DNA of 64,000 nucleotides from Spirochaetota bacterium (GTDB lineage: Bacteria; Spirochaetota; UBA4802; JAFGDQ01). Location: positions 1 through 64,000 of the forward strand of contig JAFGSG010000023.1 of the NCBI GenBank assembly GCA_016934735.1, in the 5' to 3' direction. This document shows, piece by piece, positions 29,418 through 39,659 of the stretch. A model generated the notes under the pieces. The model was not told where the DNA came from. It was given only the letters and a program-made list of their open reading frames with translations, and made no database searches. Position 1 is the stretch's first letter, and the number at the start of each line of letters is the position of its first letter. The translations under genes were made by a program, and so were the position numbers.

Positions 29418-30884
29418 ATGATTCATATATTGATAATAATTGGGGCCATCGGTTTGGCAGTACAGATGGTTATCGGGCTGAGTTTTTTCATTTCGTGTAT
29501 TATCGAAAAGGAGAAACGTGCGGTTATTGCAGCATCGATCCAGTTTATAGGGATGTTTATATTATTCGGTCTTTATTTGATTTTTATACAGGAGGGCTTT
29601 TTCGATACAACCGCGGGTAGGACAACCCTTCTCGTCGTATATATTATTACCGCTTTATTTGCATTTTTATTGATTAGGAAGACAAAAGCCAATACGAAGA
29701 CGATTTTGGGTACAAAGGGTTTGATCACTGCAGATGATGTTAAACGATTTGATGAAAGAGAAACTGTCTTTGCCCGTGCAGGCAACCTTCGTCCCGGAAC
29801 AAAGCAATACGAGATGTTTTACGCGGAGCATCCGGAATACAAGGAATTCGATGATGCCCGACGGGCGAAAGGAGTGCCTATGGGACATGCCGGCTCCATA
29901 GACCAACCTTATGGCAATGTAAATGTAGCCATGATGATGGCTTGTTCCAGTTTGCCTTTCTATCTTTCGGATAAGGAGAAAGTTCAGCCGGCGCCTCATC
30001 TTTCATTGGAAAAAGAATTAGCTAAACAAAAAGTCGCAATTACCCCGGAAGAAGCTTCGGAAAGGATTAAAGGCTTTGCTAAAATACTGGGAGCTGATCT
30101 GGTGGGGATTGCGGAGTTGAATCCGCTTTGGGTGTATTCCCATCGGGGAAGGATTGTTAAGGATAATATGGAAGATTGGGGGAAAGAGATTCCTGTAGCG
30201 CACAGATACGCGGTTGTGTTTGCCGAAGAGATGAAATTTGATATGATTGGCTCTGCGCCTCATACTCCCACCTCCATTGAGAGCATGCGAAATTATGCAA
30301 AAGGGGCATTTATTGCTGTTCAGGTCGCTTCTCTTGTTGCTAACCTGGGGTATTCGGCTACGGCAAATCACTTTCGATACTATGAGAGCCTTATGGTGCC
30401 TTTAGCTGTAGATGCGGGTCTGGGAGAGCTGAGCCGGATGGGATATTTGATTACCAGGGAATTCGGCCCCAGAATTCGGTTGAGTGCTGTAACCACGGAT
30501 CTTCCTTTGATTCCGGATAAACCGGTAGATATTGGTGTAGAAGACTTTTGCTGTATTTGTAAAAAATGTGCTATGTGCTGTCCTTCCGGATCAATTCCCG
30601 ATGGAGATCAGGTGGTTGTTAATGGGATATATAGATGGAAATTGAATGCAGAGACTTGTTTTGCATATTGGGGCAAGATAGGAACCGATTGTAATGTATG
30701 TATGCGCGTATGTCCATGGAGCCATGCACAGACCTTTCCGCACAGACTGATTAAGGCACTAACCGTACGGAATGCATTGTCCAGGCGGCTTTTTAATAAA
30801 ATGGACGATATATTCTACGGTAAAAAGCCGGCAGGTAAAAATGTACCGAAGTGGGCGACTTACAAGCCGTGGATACAATCCTGA
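29418..30884 (+). CDS. Reductive dehalogenase-like (RdhA-like) Fe-S/corrinoid-type protein with N-terminal TM domain
   Basis: FCCICKKCAMCCPSGSIP and CFAYWGKIGTDCNVCMRVCPWSHA; hydrophobic N-terminus with about 3 TM segments; RBS aagga before ATG 29418. Confidence 0.82.
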   Translation: MIHILIIIGAIGLAVQMVIGLSFFISCIIEKEKRAVIAASIQFIGMFILFGLYLIFIQEGFFDTTAGRTTLLVVYIITALFAFLLIRKTKANTKTILGTKGLITADDVKRFDERETVFARAGNLRPGTKQYEMFYAEHPEYKEFDDARRAKGVPMGHAGSIDQPYGNVNVAMMMACSSLPFYLSDKEKVQPAPHLSLEKELAKQKVAITPEEASERIKGFAKILGADLVGIAELNPLWVYSHRGRIVKDNMEDWGKEIPVAHRYAVVFAEEMKFDMIGSAPHTPTSIESMRNYAKGAFIAVQVASLVANLGYSATANHFRYYESLMVPLAVDAGLGELSRMGYLITREFGPRIRLSAVTTDLPLIPDKPVDIGVEDFCCICKKCAMCCPSGSIPDGDQVVVNGIYRWKLNAETCFAYWGKIGTDCNVCMRVCPWSHAQTFPHRLIKALTVRNALSRRLFNKMDDIFYGKKPAGKNVPKWATYKPWIQS

Positions 30885-31041
30885 ACCGGAATTATCTATA
30901 GCATATGCAGGGCGAAACTGCCCTGACAGTACCGAATTAAACTTTCTGAGAAATTATATTTTATTATTGTCAAATGGTTTGACTTTCGTTAAAAAAAATA
31001 ATTATACTATATAGATATAGATTTAAAGGAATAAATTATAA

Positions 31042-31206
31042 TTAAAAATTATACACAGGCACGCTTATGTTTATCTTCTTCTCTTCGGGTTGGTTCTCCA
31101 TTAAAGGCCTTACTCCGTTGCTTATGTGGTCTTCACGAATAGGCATTGAAGATGCGGAACAGCCGACAATAAATATAAATATTAAAAACACTATTGGAAT
31201 TTTCAT
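31042..31206 (-). CDS. Small lipoprotein (54 aa), not in supplied ORF track
   Basis: MKIPIVFLIFIFIVGCSASSMPIREDHISNGVRPLMENQPEEKKINISVPVYNF; lipobox IVGC. Confidence 0.6.
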   Translation of the reverse strand: MKIPIVFLIFIFIVGCSASSMPIREDHISNGVRPLMENQPEEKKINISVPVYNF

Positions 31207-31285
31207 TGTAATCTATTTGATACTGACTTATTATATTTTATCTATATATACTATAAAAAAATAAGCTGATTGTCAATGAAAAATT

Positions 31286-31465
31286 CTAAATAATGTGTTC
31301 CCCATCGTTTAAAGACTCGTAAATATCACGAATTTTTTCAAAAACGTCCTGCAGTAATATTCGTATTTCTTCAGATTCAATGTAATAATCGCTGTCTTCA
31401 GCTAAAAAGACGCTTAAAGTGTCCAGCACCTTCATTGATTCTTCCAGTTTTTGTATGGAATCCAT
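31286..31465 (-). CDS. Small acidic protein (59 aa), not in supplied ORF track
   Basis: MDSIQKLEESMKVLDTLSVFLAEDSDYYIESEEIRILLQDVFEKIRDIYESLNDGEHII, directly downstream of aconitase. Confidence 0.6.
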   Translation of the reverse strand: MDSIQKLEESMKVLDTLSVFLAEDSDYYIESEEIRILLQDVFEKIRDIYESLNDGEHII

Positions 31466-31480
31466 AACGGTTCCTCATTA

Positions 31481-33406
31481 TTATTTTTGTTTCCTTGTAT
31501 AATTCAAAAGACCGCCTGCAAGTAATATCTCCCTCTGTCTTTTTGAGGCAGATAATATAAAATTATAGGTTTTGCCAGCGATTTCTGCATTAATATAATT
31601 TTCGAATATTTGTTTCCGTAAATTTCGAAAAATAAATTCGTCGAATTGATTTATCCTGTCATAATCCTCTTTATTTTCAAAAACTAAAGGCATAATGCCG
31701 AAATTTATGAGATTTGAAGAGTGTATCCTTTCGAATGATTTTGCAATTACGAGCCTTACTCCCAGATACATCGGACAGATGGCCGCATGCTCTCTTGATG
31801 AACCCTGTCCGTAACTTTCTCCGCCTATAACACCGGTAAAAATATTATTTTCCTTATTATCTAATGATCTTTTGGAAAAATTACGGTCAATATTTTCAAA
31901 TACAAATTCGGAATACTTCGGAATATTCGAACGGTATTTAAGCCTGTCACCGGCCGGCATAATATGATCGGTCGTAATTTTATCGCCGACTTTAAGCCCA
32001 AAGATACCATTAATTTCGTCCATTAACGGATCGGTGTACGGCGGATTGCCTATGTTAGGGCCTCTGACAATTTGTACTTTTTTTTCTGAAGGCGGGATGA
32101 TCATTGAATCATCTATCAGGAATTTGTCCGGCATGGCGGGTTCAGGATATTCCGATACAGGATAATCCAGAGGATTGACCAGTTCGCCCTTTAATGCTGA
32201 AAGAGCCGCTGTTTCAATGCTTACAAGATAGATATGTGCAGATTCTGTTCCAGCCCGTCCTTTGAAGTTCCGGTTGTTTGTACGGAGCGATACGCCTCCT
32301 GTTACAGGCGACTGCCCTGCGCCTATGCAGAATCCGCATGCCGACTCCATAATCCTTGCTCCGGAAGCGATCATGTCCGCGAGCGCTCCGTTCCGCGCGA
32401 TCATCTCGAGGACCTGTCTTGATCCGGGAGCTATCAGCATACTGACTTCCGGATTGATTTTTTCCCCTTTAAGAATCGCTGCTGTTGTCATTAAATCTTT
32501 GTATGAAGAATTGGTACAACTTCCGATGGCAACCTGATCAACCTTCAGGCCTTTAAGCTCTGATATTTTTTTTATATTGTCCGGTGAATGAGGGCAGGCG
32601 ATCATTGGTTCAAGCGTTGAAAGATCAATATTGATTACCCTGTCATATTTTGCATCCGGATCAGGAAATATTTTTCTCCAGACTTGTTCCCTGCCTTGTG
32701 CTTTTAGAAAACTTCGTGTAATATTATCGCTCGGGAATATGGACGTTGTTACTCCGAGTTCCGCTCCCATATTTGTAATAGTCGCGCGTTCGGGTACAGT
32801 CAGGGACATTATGCCTTCGCCTGTGTATTCTACAACAACGCCGACATTACCTTTGGTGGTTAGCAGTTCCAGTACTTTTAGTATAATATCTTTAGCGCTT
32901 ACCCACGGCCTGAGCCTGTTAGTAAGATTTATGTTTATCACCTTTGGGCAGGTTAGATAAAACAGGCCTCCGCCCATAGCTGCCGCGACTTCAAGGCCGC
33001 CTGCCCCTATTGCGATCATGCCGAGAGCGCCGCCTGTAGGAGTATGGCTGTCAGATCCCAGAAGCGTAGCACCCGGACGGCCGAATCTCTCAAGATGTAC
33101 CTGATGGCAGATGCCGTTACCGGCCCTGGAGTAATATATTCCGTAATTGGCGTTCATGGTCTCGAGGTATTTATGATCATCCGCGTTCTCGAATCCCATC
33201 TGCATAGTGTTATGATCCACATACGATACGGAAAGTTCAGTTTTTACGCGCGGTATTCCCATTGCCTCAAACTGAAGATACGCGAGCGTTCCTGTAGCAT
33301 CCTGCGTAAGAGTCTGATCGATTTTTATGCCGATCTCGGTTCCATGCACAGCCTCTCCCTCTGCAACATGTTCGCGTAATACCTTATAAAACACTGAATC
33401 GCCCAT
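31481..33406 (-). CDS. Aconitate hydratase family protein
   Basis: LGSDSHTPTGGALGMIAIGAGGLEVA; IGSCTNSSYKDL; ACGFCIGAGQSP; GGESYGQGSSREHAA. Confidence 0.92.
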   Translation of the reverse strand: MGDSVFYKVLREHVAEGEAVHGTEIGIKIDQTLTQDATGTLAYLQFEAMGIPRVKTELSVSYVDHNTMQMGFENADDHKYLETMNANYGIYYSRAGNGICHQVHLERFGRPGATLLGSDSHTPTGGALGMIAIGAGGLEVAAAMGGGLFYLTCPKVININLTNRLRPWVSAKDIILKVLELLTTKGNVGVVVEYTGEGIMSLTVPERATITNMGAELGVTTSIFPSDNITRSFLKAQGREQVWRKIFPDPDAKYDRVINIDLSTLEPMIACPHSPDNIKKISELKGLKVDQVAIGSCTNSSYKDLMTTAAILKGEKINPEVSMLIAPGSRQVLEMIARNGALADMIASGARIMESACGFCIGAGQSPVTGGVSLRTNNRNFKGRAGTESAHIYLVSIETAALSALKGELVNPLDYPVSEYPEPAMPDKFLIDDSMIIPPSEKKVQIVRGPNIGNPPYTDPLMDEINGIFGLKVGDKITTDHIMPAGDRLKYRSNIPKYSEFVFENIDRNFSKRSLDNKENNIFTGVIGGESYGQGSSREHAAICPMYLGVRLVIAKSFERIHSSNLINFGIMPLVFENKEDYDRINQFDEFIFRNLRKQIFENYINAEIAGKTYNFILSASKRQREILLAGGLLNYTRKQK

Positions 33407-33616
33407 AATTATTGATTCCTGATATTATTGATTTTTTACTGGTAGTCATTTGTTTGTTTATATTTCTTTAGTCAAGAAAAAATATATTTAGACTGCAGTT
33501 TCTATAAGATCGTAGTTGATTATATTAACAGTATAGCAGTATTTTATGCTTAATTGAAACACTAATCAATTTAAATATTATTTATGTTCCGATAGAAGGC
33601 AAAAGGAGAGGAATAT

Positions 33617-34480
33617 TTATATGTCAATGCCGATAGTTTTCCTGGCAGCCAGCCCTATTATAAAAGAGAGTATTATTACTCCTGTTACTATTGTTATCAT
33701 TTCTCCAAAAACATGCCGGAATTTTTTATCCTGTATAACAGAAACAAAAGATGAAAAAGCGAACACGATAAAAAAGACAAGCACGGCTGATGTAAAAAAT
33801 GCTTTGTAGTAGGATTCCATCAGAAAATACGGCAGAACAAGAACTAACACAACAACAAAATACATAACACCTGTATACATGGCAGCTTTAAGGGGATTCT
33901 GCCCATTCTTATCTGATTTCTGTGAAAGATACTCAGCAGCCGACATAGAGAACGAGGCGGCTATTCCTGTAATTACACCGGCTATCCCGATTATCTTTGT
34001 GTTCTGCAGGGCGAATGTAAATCCCGCAAGCGCTCCTGTCAGTTCTACCAGCGCATCATTAAGACCCAGTACCATGGAACTCAAATAACTGAGCTTCTCT
34101 TCATGTATTATTTTTATCAGCGCTTTTTCATGTTTAAGTTCATCAGAAATAATTGATTTAAGTTCACTTGCCGGAATTTGCTTTTTTAACAGTGAATAAT
34201 TTTGCTGTGCGGAAGTTTCACCTCTTTCCATGAGTTTAACAGCGAATGTAATGCCAAATATTTTCGACAGAATGTAATAAAAAAATATACCCGGGAGCGA
34301 GGGTTTTACATCCAGCTTTGAATGTTTTTTCAATGTGTTATAATGCTTAAGCTCGTCTCTTGATATACTCTCAAGTACTTTTCTGTTGATGCCTTTTGCG
34401 GATTTCGCGAGCATTTTGTACGTATTATGTTCAGTTATTTCGCTTTTTTGAAATTTAATAAGTATTTTAATGGTATCCAT
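33617..34480 (-). CDS. Ferritin-like domain fused to VIT1/CCC1 transporter
   Basis: ExxH-type N-terminal motifs (SRDELKHYNTL, ISDELKHEKAL) and VIT1-like GLNDALVELTGALAG, SMSAAEYLSQKS. Confidence 0.85.
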   Translation of the reverse strand: MDTIKILIKFQKSEITEHNTYKMLAKSAKGINRKVLESISRDELKHYNTLKKHSKLDVKPSLPGIFFYYILSKIFGITFAVKLMERGETSAQQNYSLLKKQIPASELKSIISDELKHEKALIKIIHEEKLSYLSSMVLGLNDALVELTGALAGFTFALQNTKIIGIAGVITGIAASFSMSAAEYLSQKSDKNGQNPLKAAMYTGVMYFVVVLVLVLPYFLMESYYKAFFTSAVLVFFIVFAFSSFVSVIQDKKFRHVFGEMITIVTGVIILSFIIGLAARKTIGIDI

Positions 34481-34514
34481 ATTGGTTAACTTTTTTTGGG
34501 TGAGATTTATTGAT

Positions 34515-34841
34515 TTACATATCCAGCTTTACCCATCTGAATTTTATTTTTGTTTTTCCGAGAGATAGAATATCCCCGTCATCGAGGTTCCTTTGCTGAA
34601 AGACATTATCGTTAACTTTAGTTTTGTTAAGGCTCTGCAGATCAATAACCGTAAAATGATCATCCCGGAAGACGATCTGGCAATGTTTATTTGAGACATA
34701 TTCATCAGACAATTTTAAATCCGAAGCGTCGGCGCGGCCTATAGTTATGGTTTTATTTGCTATGTTAAACGTGGCGCTCGTATCAGCACCTTCAATGACT
34801 TCAAGCGATACACCCTTCGGGATATCAGCATATTCGTCCAT
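34515..34841 (-). CDS. FHA-domain protein
   Basis: TITIGRADASDLKLSDEYVSNKHCQIVFRD...LQSLNKTKVN. Confidence 0.9.
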   Translation of the reverse strand: MDEYADIPKGVSLEVIEGADTSATFNIANKTITIGRADASDLKLSDEYVSNKHCQIVFRDDHFTVIDLQSLNKTKVNDNVFQQRNLDDGDILSLGKTKIKFRWVKLDM

Positions 34842-35099
34842 ACAATACTCCTTGTGAAAATATTATAGTTTGAATTCTGCTTTTAATTCCTGATTATTTT
34901 TATAAAGAATGAATAATAAATCAATCGATATTTTTTTTTACTTATAATGATTTTGTTTAAATGATAGGACATTTTAAAATAAAATTGAATCCTAATAATA
35001 ATAAAAATACTTGCTAAACTTGTCACATATAGTGTATTTGTTGTAATATATTATATACAGAAGGACAAAATTTTTTATTAAACTAAGGATTTCTCCTGT

Positions 35100-35465
35100 A
35101 TGGAACGGGATAATGAAAATAATGACATCAATGATCCTATGGATAATGGATCCGACGGTATTAGCGAGTCATTAGAAAGCGATTTAAAGCTTAAACCGGC
35201 CGAAAAGATCTTAGAACCGAAGATGTACAGAATAATTATGCATAATGACCATTATACAACAATGGATTTTGTTATTGAAGTAATAATGAAAGTATTTCAT
35301 AAGCCGGCTGCTGAGGCGACTAAAATAATGCTGGATATTCATAAAAAAGGTTTTGGCGTTTGCGGTGTATATACCTATGATATTGCTGTTACTAAAATAT
35401 CGGAAGTTCATAAAATGGCAAAGAAACGACAATTCCCGTTAAAATGCAGTTACGAGGAAGCATAA
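35100..35465 (+). CDS. clpS: ATP-dependent Clp protease adaptor ClpS
   Basis: YRIIMHNDHYTTMDFVIEVIMKVFHKPAAEATKIMLDIHKKGFGVCGVYTYDIA. Confidence 0.95.
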   Translation: MERDNENNDINDPMDNGSDGISESLESDLKLKPAEKILEPKMYRIIMHNDHYTTMDFVIEVIMKVFHKPAAEATKIMLDIHKKGFGVCGVYTYDIAVTKISEVHKMAKKRQFPLKCSYEEA

Positions 35466-35481
35466 AAGAAAAAAATACTAT

Positions 35482-37749
35482 ATGGAAATAAACGAAGAAT
35501 TAAACCAGATAATTATGTCCGCGTTCAATGAAGCGAACGCGAGAAACCATGAATACCTTACTCCTGAGCATGTATTATATGCCTCTCTTTTCTTTGAAAA
35601 GGGCAAAAGGATAATAGAAAGCTGCGGAGCAAGTATTGACCGTTTAAGAACGAAGATCGAGAACCATTTAAAAAACAATGTACCGGTAGTGCAGGGGAAG
35701 GAACCGAACCAGTCGCTCGGGTTTCAGAATGTTATGGAAAGGGCTATATGGCATATCACCAATGCCCAGAAAAGCGAGCTGGATATTGGCGATATTTATG
35801 CTGCGATCCTGGAAGAAAAGGAATCCTATGCGGCGTATTTTCTTCAGGAGGAGGGTATTACCAAACTTGATCTGCTGAATTATATATCTCACGGCATATC
35901 TGTTATGCCTGAAGATTTTTATTTAAGAGATATCAACGAGAAGATAGACAAGGCCAGGGATAAGCAGACAAAAGAAGAGAAGAAAAAAGGCAGGAGCCTG
36001 CTTCAGGTTTTTGCCGTTGAGCTTGTTGAAAAAGCGCGAAACAACGAGATAGAACCTATTATAGGCAGGGAAGGCATACTTGAACAGACAATTCAGGTGC
36101 TGTGCAGAAGATTTAAAAACAATCCGATTCACGTAGGCGACGCAGGTGTAGGCAAGACTGCAATCACCGAAGGACTGGCGCAGATGATTGCCGCAAAAAA
36201 AGTTCCTAAACCTTTGAGAGATGCCACAATATATTCTCTGGACATGGGAGCATTGCTTGCCGGGACAAAATACCGAGGCGATTTTGAAGAGCGCATGAAG
36301 AAGGTCATCGCTGAGCTTAAAGAGATAAAGAATGTAATTTTATTTATCGATGAGATCCATACAATAATCGGCGCAGGCGCAGTTTCCGGTGGCACAATGG
36401 ACGCGTCAAACATTCTTAAGCCGATACTGACCTCCGGTATAATGAGATGCATCGGCTCTACAACTTACGAGGAATACACGAAATATTTTCAGAAGGATCA
36501 CGCGCTTTCGCGGAGGTTTCAGAAGATAGAGATCCCTGAACCCACTATTGATGAATCATATCAGATCCTTCTCGGCATAAGGGAAAAGTACGAAAAATAC
36601 CATAATGTGAGATATGAAGATACGGCTCTTCGTGCTGCTGCCGAGCTTTCAGCCAAGCATGTGAATGACCGCCATCTTCCGGACAAAGCCATAGACGTTA
36701 TCGATGAAGCGGGCGCGTTTTCACGTATGCGCAGGGAGGACGAAGGCGAGCCGGACGTGATCTCCATTCTTGAGATAGAGAAGATAGTGGCAAAGATGGC
36801 AAGGATACCCGAAAAGTCGGTCTCGGCCGCTGAAGTGAAAAGCTTAAAAAATCTTGAGGAAGAATTAAAGAATAACATTTTCGGCCAGGATAATGCTATT
36901 AAGCAGGTTGCCGAAGCAATTAAACGGTCAAGAGCGGGCTTCCATGATCCGGATAAACCTATTGCTTCATTCCTTTTTGCCGGCCCTACTGGTGTGGGCA
37001 AAACCGAACTCGCAAGACAGCTTGCATCTATCATGGGCATTAAGCTTCATCGCTTTGACATGAGCGAGTATCAGGAAAAGCACACGGTTGCAAGGCTGAT
37101 CGGGGCCCCTCCAGGATACGTCGGCTACGAAGAAGGCGGCCTTCTGACAGAGGCGATCAGAAAAACCCCGTATTCGGTGCTATTGCTTGACGAAGTGGAG
37201 AAAGCCCATCCGGATATCTTTAATACTTTGCTTCAGGTAATGGATTATGCGACCCTGACAGACAACAACGGCAAGAAAGCAGACTTCCATAACTGTATTA
37301 TCATTATGACATCCAATGCGGGCGCAAGGGAAATAGGTAAGAGCATTATAGGCTACGGCGGTGAAAAAGTTCAGGGTAATGCGGTAATAGATGCTGTAGA
37401 AAAGATATTTTCCCCGGAATTCAGAAACCGGCTTGATTCAATTGTCACTTTTAACGGATTGGGGGAAGAAATAATTTTAAAAATTGTAAAAAAGTCAATT
37501 GACGAATTTAAAAAGCAGCTGCAGGAAAAGAATATAGATATTGAAGTATCAGAGGAATGCTGTAAATGGCTTGCTGCCAAGGGTTATTCGCCTGAATTCG
37601 GAGCAAGGGAAATCAGCCGTCTGGTACAGACAAAGATTAAATCATATTTTGTTGATGAAGTACTTTTCGGTGATTTAAAAGAAGGAGGAAAGGCTTTTAT
37701 TGACATAGAAAATGATGATGTCGCAGTAAAAGTAGACAAGAGGGATTAA
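35482..37749 (+). CDS. clpA: ATP-dependent Clp protease ATP-binding subunit ClpA
   Basis: Two AAA+ modules; HVGDAGVGKTAI, LFAGPTGVGKTEL; adjacent to clpS. Confidence 0.95.
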   Translation: MEINEELNQIIMSAFNEANARNHEYLTPEHVLYASLFFEKGKRIIESCGASIDRLRTKIENHLKNNVPVVQGKEPNQSLGFQNVMERAIWHITNAQKSELDIGDIYAAILEEKESYAAYFLQEEGITKLDLLNYISHGISVMPEDFYLRDINEKIDKARDKQTKEEKKKGRSLLQVFAVELVEKARNNEIEPIIGREGILEQTIQVLCRRFKNNPIHVGDAGVGKTAITEGLAQMIAAKKVPKPLRDATIYSLDMGALLAGTKYRGDFEERMKKVIAELKEIKNVILFIDEIHTIIGAGAVSGGTMDASNILKPILTSGIMRCIGSTTYEEYTKYFQKDHALSRRFQKIEIPEPTIDESYQILLGIREKYEKYHNVRYEDTALRAAAELSAKHVNDRHLPDKAIDVIDEAGAFSRMRREDEGEPDVISILEIEKIVAKMARIPEKSVSAAEVKSLKNLEEELKNNIFGQDNAIKQVAEAIKRSRAGFHDPDKPIASFLFAGPTGVGKTELARQLASIMGIKLHRFDMSEYQEKHTVARLIGAPPGYVGYEEGGLLTEAIRKTPYSVLLLDEVEKAHPDIFNTLLQVMDYATLTDNNGKKADFHNCIIIMTSNAGAREIGKSIIGYGGEKVQGNAVIDAVEKIFSPEFRNRLDSIVTFNGLGEEIILKIVKKSIDEFKKQLQEKNIDIEVSEECCKWLAAKGYSPEFGAREISRLVQTKIKSYFVDEVLFGDLKEGGKAFIDIENDDVAVKVDKRD

Positions 37750-38510
37750 TGAGAATAATATCGATGTCCAATAATAAGGGCGGTGTAGGCAAAACAACCA
37801 GCACTGTTAACATAGCCGCATGCCTGCAGAAATTAGGGAAAAAGGTGCTGGTCATAGATCTCGACCCACAGGCTCAATCGACATATCATTTTGGAATAAG
37901 CCAGAACAGATTCGATCAGCCTATAAAAATAGATAAAACAATTTATGATGTAATAAAGGGGGAGTCATCTTATAAGGAGACAATAATTGACAGAAACGGA
38001 ATTCATGTTCTGCCTTCATGCCCTGACCTTCGCGGAATAGAGTTTATTGCATTGCCTGCGAAAGAATTTCTTTTGCGCGATTCGCTTGAGACTTTAAACG
38101 GATATGATTTTGTTTTGATAGATTGTCCTCCGTCGCTGGGTGTACTGACACTGAACGCGCTTTGCTTTTCAAACGAAATCTTTATCCCTCTGCAGGTCCA
38201 GTTCCTTCCGTATCACGGCATGTACAATTTATTTGAAGCTGTTGATATGGTAAAAAAAAGGCTGAATAAAGGTATAAAAATATCCGGTATTATAGGCACA
38301 ATGTATAACTCGAGAAAAGCGATCAACAACGAAGTTATTGAGGAGATAGAGAAGCGGCTGCCCGGAAAACTGTTTAAGACACTTATACGGGAAAACGTGG
38401 CCCTTCAGGAAGCTCCGAGCTGGGGCAAGACGATCTGCGAATATAAACCCAACAGCACCGGAGCTGACGACTATATGGGACTTACGAAAGAAATTCTGGA
38501 ACGCGATTAA
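37749..38510 (+). CDS. ParA/Soj-family ATPase
   Basis: MSNNKGGVGKTTSTVNIAACL; VLVIDLDPQAQST. Confidence 0.93.
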   Translation: MRIISMSNNKGGVGKTTSTVNIAACLQKLGKKVLVIDLDPQAQSTYHFGISQNRFDQPIKIDKTIYDVIKGESSYKETIIDRNGIHVLPSCPDLRGIEFIALPAKEFLLRDSLETLNGYDFVLIDCPPSLGVLTLNALCFSNEIFIPLQVQFLPYHGMYNLFEAVDMVKKRLNKGIKISGIIGTMYNSRKAINNEVIEEIEKRLPGKLFKTLIRENVALQEAPSWGKTICEYKPNSTGADDYMGLTKEILERD

Positions 38511-39586
38511 AGATTCGGGATGTTCTTTATCCGCGATTCTTCTTTTTTCTTTTCTTCTATTTTCTGTACCCGCTGTTTTTCCTGCTCTTCAGCTATTTTT
38601 GCCTGCTCATCAGCTATCCTTGTTCTTTCTCTCTGCTCGTCTTCCATTCTTTGCAGGCGTAATCTTTCAGCCTTTAACTGCTCTTCCTTCTTTTTATGTT
38701 CTTTCTTTTGTTCTTCTTCCAGAGCTGCCTTTTGATCTTTTATTTCTTTTTCTTTAATTTTCGTTTCTTCCCCGATCCGGATTTTTTCTAACTGTTCAAT
38801 TAGTTCAGTTTCATATTCTTTATTGTCTTTTATTTCTTCAGCCGGCTTTATCTCTATGCCGATTTCTTTTATTTCATTTTTAATCTCTTCGTTTAATGTG
38901 TTGTCGATTTTAATTAATTTTACTTCTTCTTTAATGGCAGCTATTTCTTCTTTATGTAACGTGACTATTTCAATTTCTTTCTTTTTTTCTATAATTTTAG
39001 TAATATCTTTCTGATCAATTTGTACTGTTTTGTCAGGCTCCACTATTTTTTCTATTTTCTCTATAATTACATCATCTTTAACTGGATTAACTTTTACCTC
39101 ACCTTTCAATACATCTACGCGCGATATTCCTTTGTTGGATGAAACACGGAAGGCCGTACCGCGTACAGCAGCCACGGATGTAGAGGTCTTAACCTGCAGT
39201 TTCGAGTCTTTAAGCAGTTTCGATACTGTGACAAATACTTTCCCTTCGTCCATTTGGAGAAGTGTTTCATCCGCGTTTTCGGTTGATAACAGACGGGCAA
39301 CATCCATACTGGTATTTTCACTTATCCTGATTATGCCGCTGTCTTTATATCTGATATCAATAATGGATAGTTTGCCGGTTTTAATAATGCTGTTTTCCTT
39401 TATCGCATAGCCTGCAACAGGTGTGGCTGTTACATCGCCAGACTGTATTGTTACATCTCCCAGTACGGTCTGAACTGTCAGGATAGAAGAGTCCTGTGTT
39501 AGTTGTGTTTCCTTTTTGCAGGAATATGCAATGAATAGCGATATAATAACACACAATATTAACACATTTTTATTTTGCTTTAACAT
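38507..39586 (-). CDS. FecR-domain lipoprotein with long charged C-terminal coiled coil
   Basis: Lipobox IAYSC; FecR-like TSTSVAAVRGTAFRVSSNKGISRVDVLKGEVKV; Glu/Lys/Gln-rich tail. Confidence 0.85.
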   Translation of the reverse strand: MLKQNKNVLILCVIISLFIAYSCKKETQLTQDSSILTVQTVLGDVTIQSGDVTATPVAGYAIKENSIIKTGKLSIIDIRYKDSGIIRISENTSMDVARLLSTENADETLLQMDEGKVFVTVSKLLKDSKLQVKTSTSVAAVRGTAFRVSSNKGISRVDVLKGEVKVNPVKDDVIIEKIEKIVEPDKTVQIDQKDITKIIEKKKEIEIVTLHKEEIAAIKEEVKLIKIDNTLNEEIKNEIKEIGIEIKPAEEIKDNKEYETELIEQLEKIRIGEETKIKEKEIKDQKAALEEEQKKEHKKKEEQLKAERLRLQRMEDEQRERTRIADEQAKIAEEQEKQRVQKIEEKKKEESRIKNIPNL

Positions 39587-39659
39587 ATAAAGTTTACCTC
39601 TGAAATTGAAAAGAAAATGTTGCAATAGAATAGAAATTCTGCTGCATCCATATGCATTT

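Noticed and set aside
17424-33406. Citrate synthase, isopropylmalate/isocitrate dehydrogenase and aconitase as a novel pathway cluster
   Set aside because: Central metabolism genes; aconitase is more than 10 kb from the other two, with unrelated genes between
38507-38510. Convergent ParA and FecR genes share a TTAA stop overlap
   Set aside because: Four-nt tail-to-tail overlaps are common and need no special explanation
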